Assembly: GCA_018812385.1 (NCBI GenBank)
Contig: JAHJDU010000417.1
Location: 1-6,742, forward strand
Source: Pseudomonadota bacterium
GTDB lineage: Bacteria > Desulfobacterota > Desulfobacteria > Desulfobacterales > Desulfobacteraceae
Direction of reading: 5' to 3'
DNA: 6,742 bases
Part shown: in pieces, positions 5,885-6,742 of the stretch
Layout: each line of letters opens with the position of its first letter
Position numbering within the stretch: position 1 is the stretch's first letter
Made by a program: the position numbers and the translations under genes
Notes under the pieces: generated by a model
Told to the model about the DNA's origin: nothing
The model's input: only the letters and a program-made list of their open reading frames with translations
Database searches by the model: none

Positions 5885-6702
5885 GATTTCTAGGATTTAT
5901 TATTGTTTGCCTGACAGGCTCATTATTGCTGTATGGAACAGGGGAATTTCCAGACTGGGGTGATCCACATTCCCCAGCTTCAATCCATCTTTCAGATTAT
6001 TATATCGAAAAAGCCCTTGAGGAAACAAAGGTTCCCAACCTTGTAACAGCGGTCCTGGCAGATTATCGTGGTTTTGATACCATGTTTGAAACTGCTGTTA
6101 TATTCTGTGCAGGTCTGGCATGCTTCCTTTTATTAAGGGATTTTAGAGAGAGAAAAGAACGCTTTTACCGGCATAAGCCCACAGGGGTTATCCTGCATGT
6201 AAAAGACAATAAGAAAATCCTGAATGGGGGAAAAGTGTTTGAACATATGGACAAGGACTGGGTTCCGTCAGATTTGATTATCAAAACTATCTGTAGAATT
6301 TTAATCCCGTTTATCCAGATTTATGCCCTCTATGTTGTGGCCCATGGAGATTTTTCCCCTGGTGGTGGTTTTCAGGGCGGGGTAATTTTTGGCTCCAGCC
6401 TGATTCTTTTAGCCATTTCCTATGACCTGAAAACATTAGTAAAGCGGGTTAAGGAAAAAGTTCTGGGTATTTATGCAGTCCTTGGGGTGTTAATTTATGT
6501 TGGTATTGGAGCCATGTGTATGCCCATGGGGGGAAACTTTCTGGATTATGCAGCGCTGGCTCCCCTGGTGTGGGATCCCCATCATGTGAGAGCTCTGGGT
6601 ATGCTAGGGGTTGAAATTGGTGTGGGAATCGCTGTTACAGCGGTAATGGCCATCATTTATATTAATATCGTCTCCAAAGGCAGACACGATGAAGGACTAT
6701 AG
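5881..6702 (+). CDS. mrpB: Fused MbhE-like / Na+/H+ antiporter subunit B (MrpB/MnhB)
   Basis: The protein has 273 residues, about twice the length of a plain MrpB (about 140). Residues 1-90 are an MbhE-like module: a membrane segment (about 3-20), then FPDWGDPHSPASIHLSDYYIE (23-43) and VPNLVTAVLADYRGFDTMFE (51-70), then a second helix (about 70-86). In classic operons this module is the extreme C-terminus of MrpA. A charged linker (about 87-130) joins it to the MrpB domain (about 131-265), which has four predicted helices and the hallmark HGDFSPGGGFQGGVIFG (155-171). Later motifs are GNFLDYAALAP (218-228) and GVEIGVGIAV (243-252). It is an inner-membrane subunit of the antiporter complex. It starts with TTG behind a strong AGGAGG, overlaps the preceding gene by 4 bases, and is followed 9 bases later by the next subunit gene. 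Calling the N-terminal part MbhE-like rests on motif memory, not a search. Confidence 0.9.
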   Translation: MRFLGFIIVCLTGSLLLYGTGEFPDWGDPHSPASIHLSDYYIEKALEETKVPNLVTAVLADYRGFDTMFETAVIFCAGLACFLLLRDFRERKERFYRHKPTGVILHVKDNKKILNGGKVFEHMDKDWVPSDLIIKTICRILIPFIQIYALYVVAHGDFSPGGGFQGGVIFGSSLILLAISYDLKTLVKRVKEKVLGIYAVLGVLIYVGIGAMCMPMGGNFLDYAALAPLVWDPHHVRALGMLGVEIGVGIAVTAVMAIIYINIVSKGRHDEGL

Positions 6703-6711
6703 GTAAAGGCT

Positions 6712-6742
6712 ATGACTGATTTGTTACCCCTGATCGTGGCAA
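6712..6742 (+). CDS. mrpC: Start of next antiporter subunit gene, probably mrpC (3' end outside window)
   Basis: Only ten codons are visible, MTDLLPLIVA, cut by the window end. The ATG comes 9 bases after the mrpB stop. AAAGG (6705-6709) is close to it, only 2 bases away, so a slightly later start such as TTG at 6721 is possible. The hydrophobic N-terminus fits the NuoK-like MrpC subunit, which normally follows mrpB. The assignment rests almost wholly on gene order; an MrpD-type subunit is the main alternative. Confidence 0.5.
   Translation, partial: MTDLLPLIVA

Noticed and set aside
1..6742. CRISPR array, tRNA/rRNA genes, insertion sequences, phage or toxin-antitoxin genes
   Set aside because: No regular direct repeats, no cloverleaf or rRNA-like stretch, no transposase or integrase motifs; nearly all of the window is accounted for by the listed genes.

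Overview
The window looks like chromosomal DNA from a Gram-negative anaerobe of the Desulfobacterota (formerly Deltaproteobacteria), most likely a Desulfobacteraceae-type sulfate reducer. This is an inference from protein style: DctB-like and AHxxKN-type histidine kinases, stand-alone receivers, a tandem Usp protein, and an Mrp cluster of the split, Mbh-like type. Moderate-to-low GC also fits. No marker gene fixes the taxon. Every gene is on the + strand, packing is tight, and I see no mobile element, RNA gene or CRISPR array.

Region 1 (1-3759) is a signalling block. It holds the C-terminal part of a PAS/histidine kinase that began upstream of the window, a receiver-PAS-histidine kinase hybrid (879-2420), a stand-alone receiver (2437-2829) and a two-domain universal stress protein (2863-3759). 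Gaps are 11, 16 and 33 bases, so these four genes probably form one transcription unit. None has a visible DNA-binding or enzymatic output domain.

Region 2 (3760-3936) is the largest intergenic stretch, 177 bases. It holds a probable hairpin terminator (3809-3837), a plausible sigma-70-type promoter (3852-3880), and a possible six-codon leader frame whose stop overlaps the next ribosome binding site. A second transcription unit probably starts here.

Region 3 (3937-6742) opens with another stand-alone receiver that has an unusual basic C-terminal tail. After 47 bases it continues into an Mrp/Mnh-type cation:proton antiporter operon: mrpE, mrpF, mrpG, a small MbhD/DUF4040 (MrpA C-terminal-like) gene, an MbhE-MrpB fusion, and the first codons of what is probably mrpC. 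Two junctions are 4-base overlaps, and two genes use TTG starts behind strong Shine-Dalgarno sequences. The large ion-pumping subunits (MrpA and MrpD types) are not in the window and would be expected downstream.

Working model (inference): the kinases and receivers sense a membrane, redox or ionic stress and pass the signal on by phosphotransfer or protein contact rather than by direct promoter binding. The Usp protein and the Mrp antiporter would be parts of the same stress or ion-homeostasis programme. The point most worth following up is this pairing of a receiver-rich system that lacks a visible output domain with a split Mrp operon.
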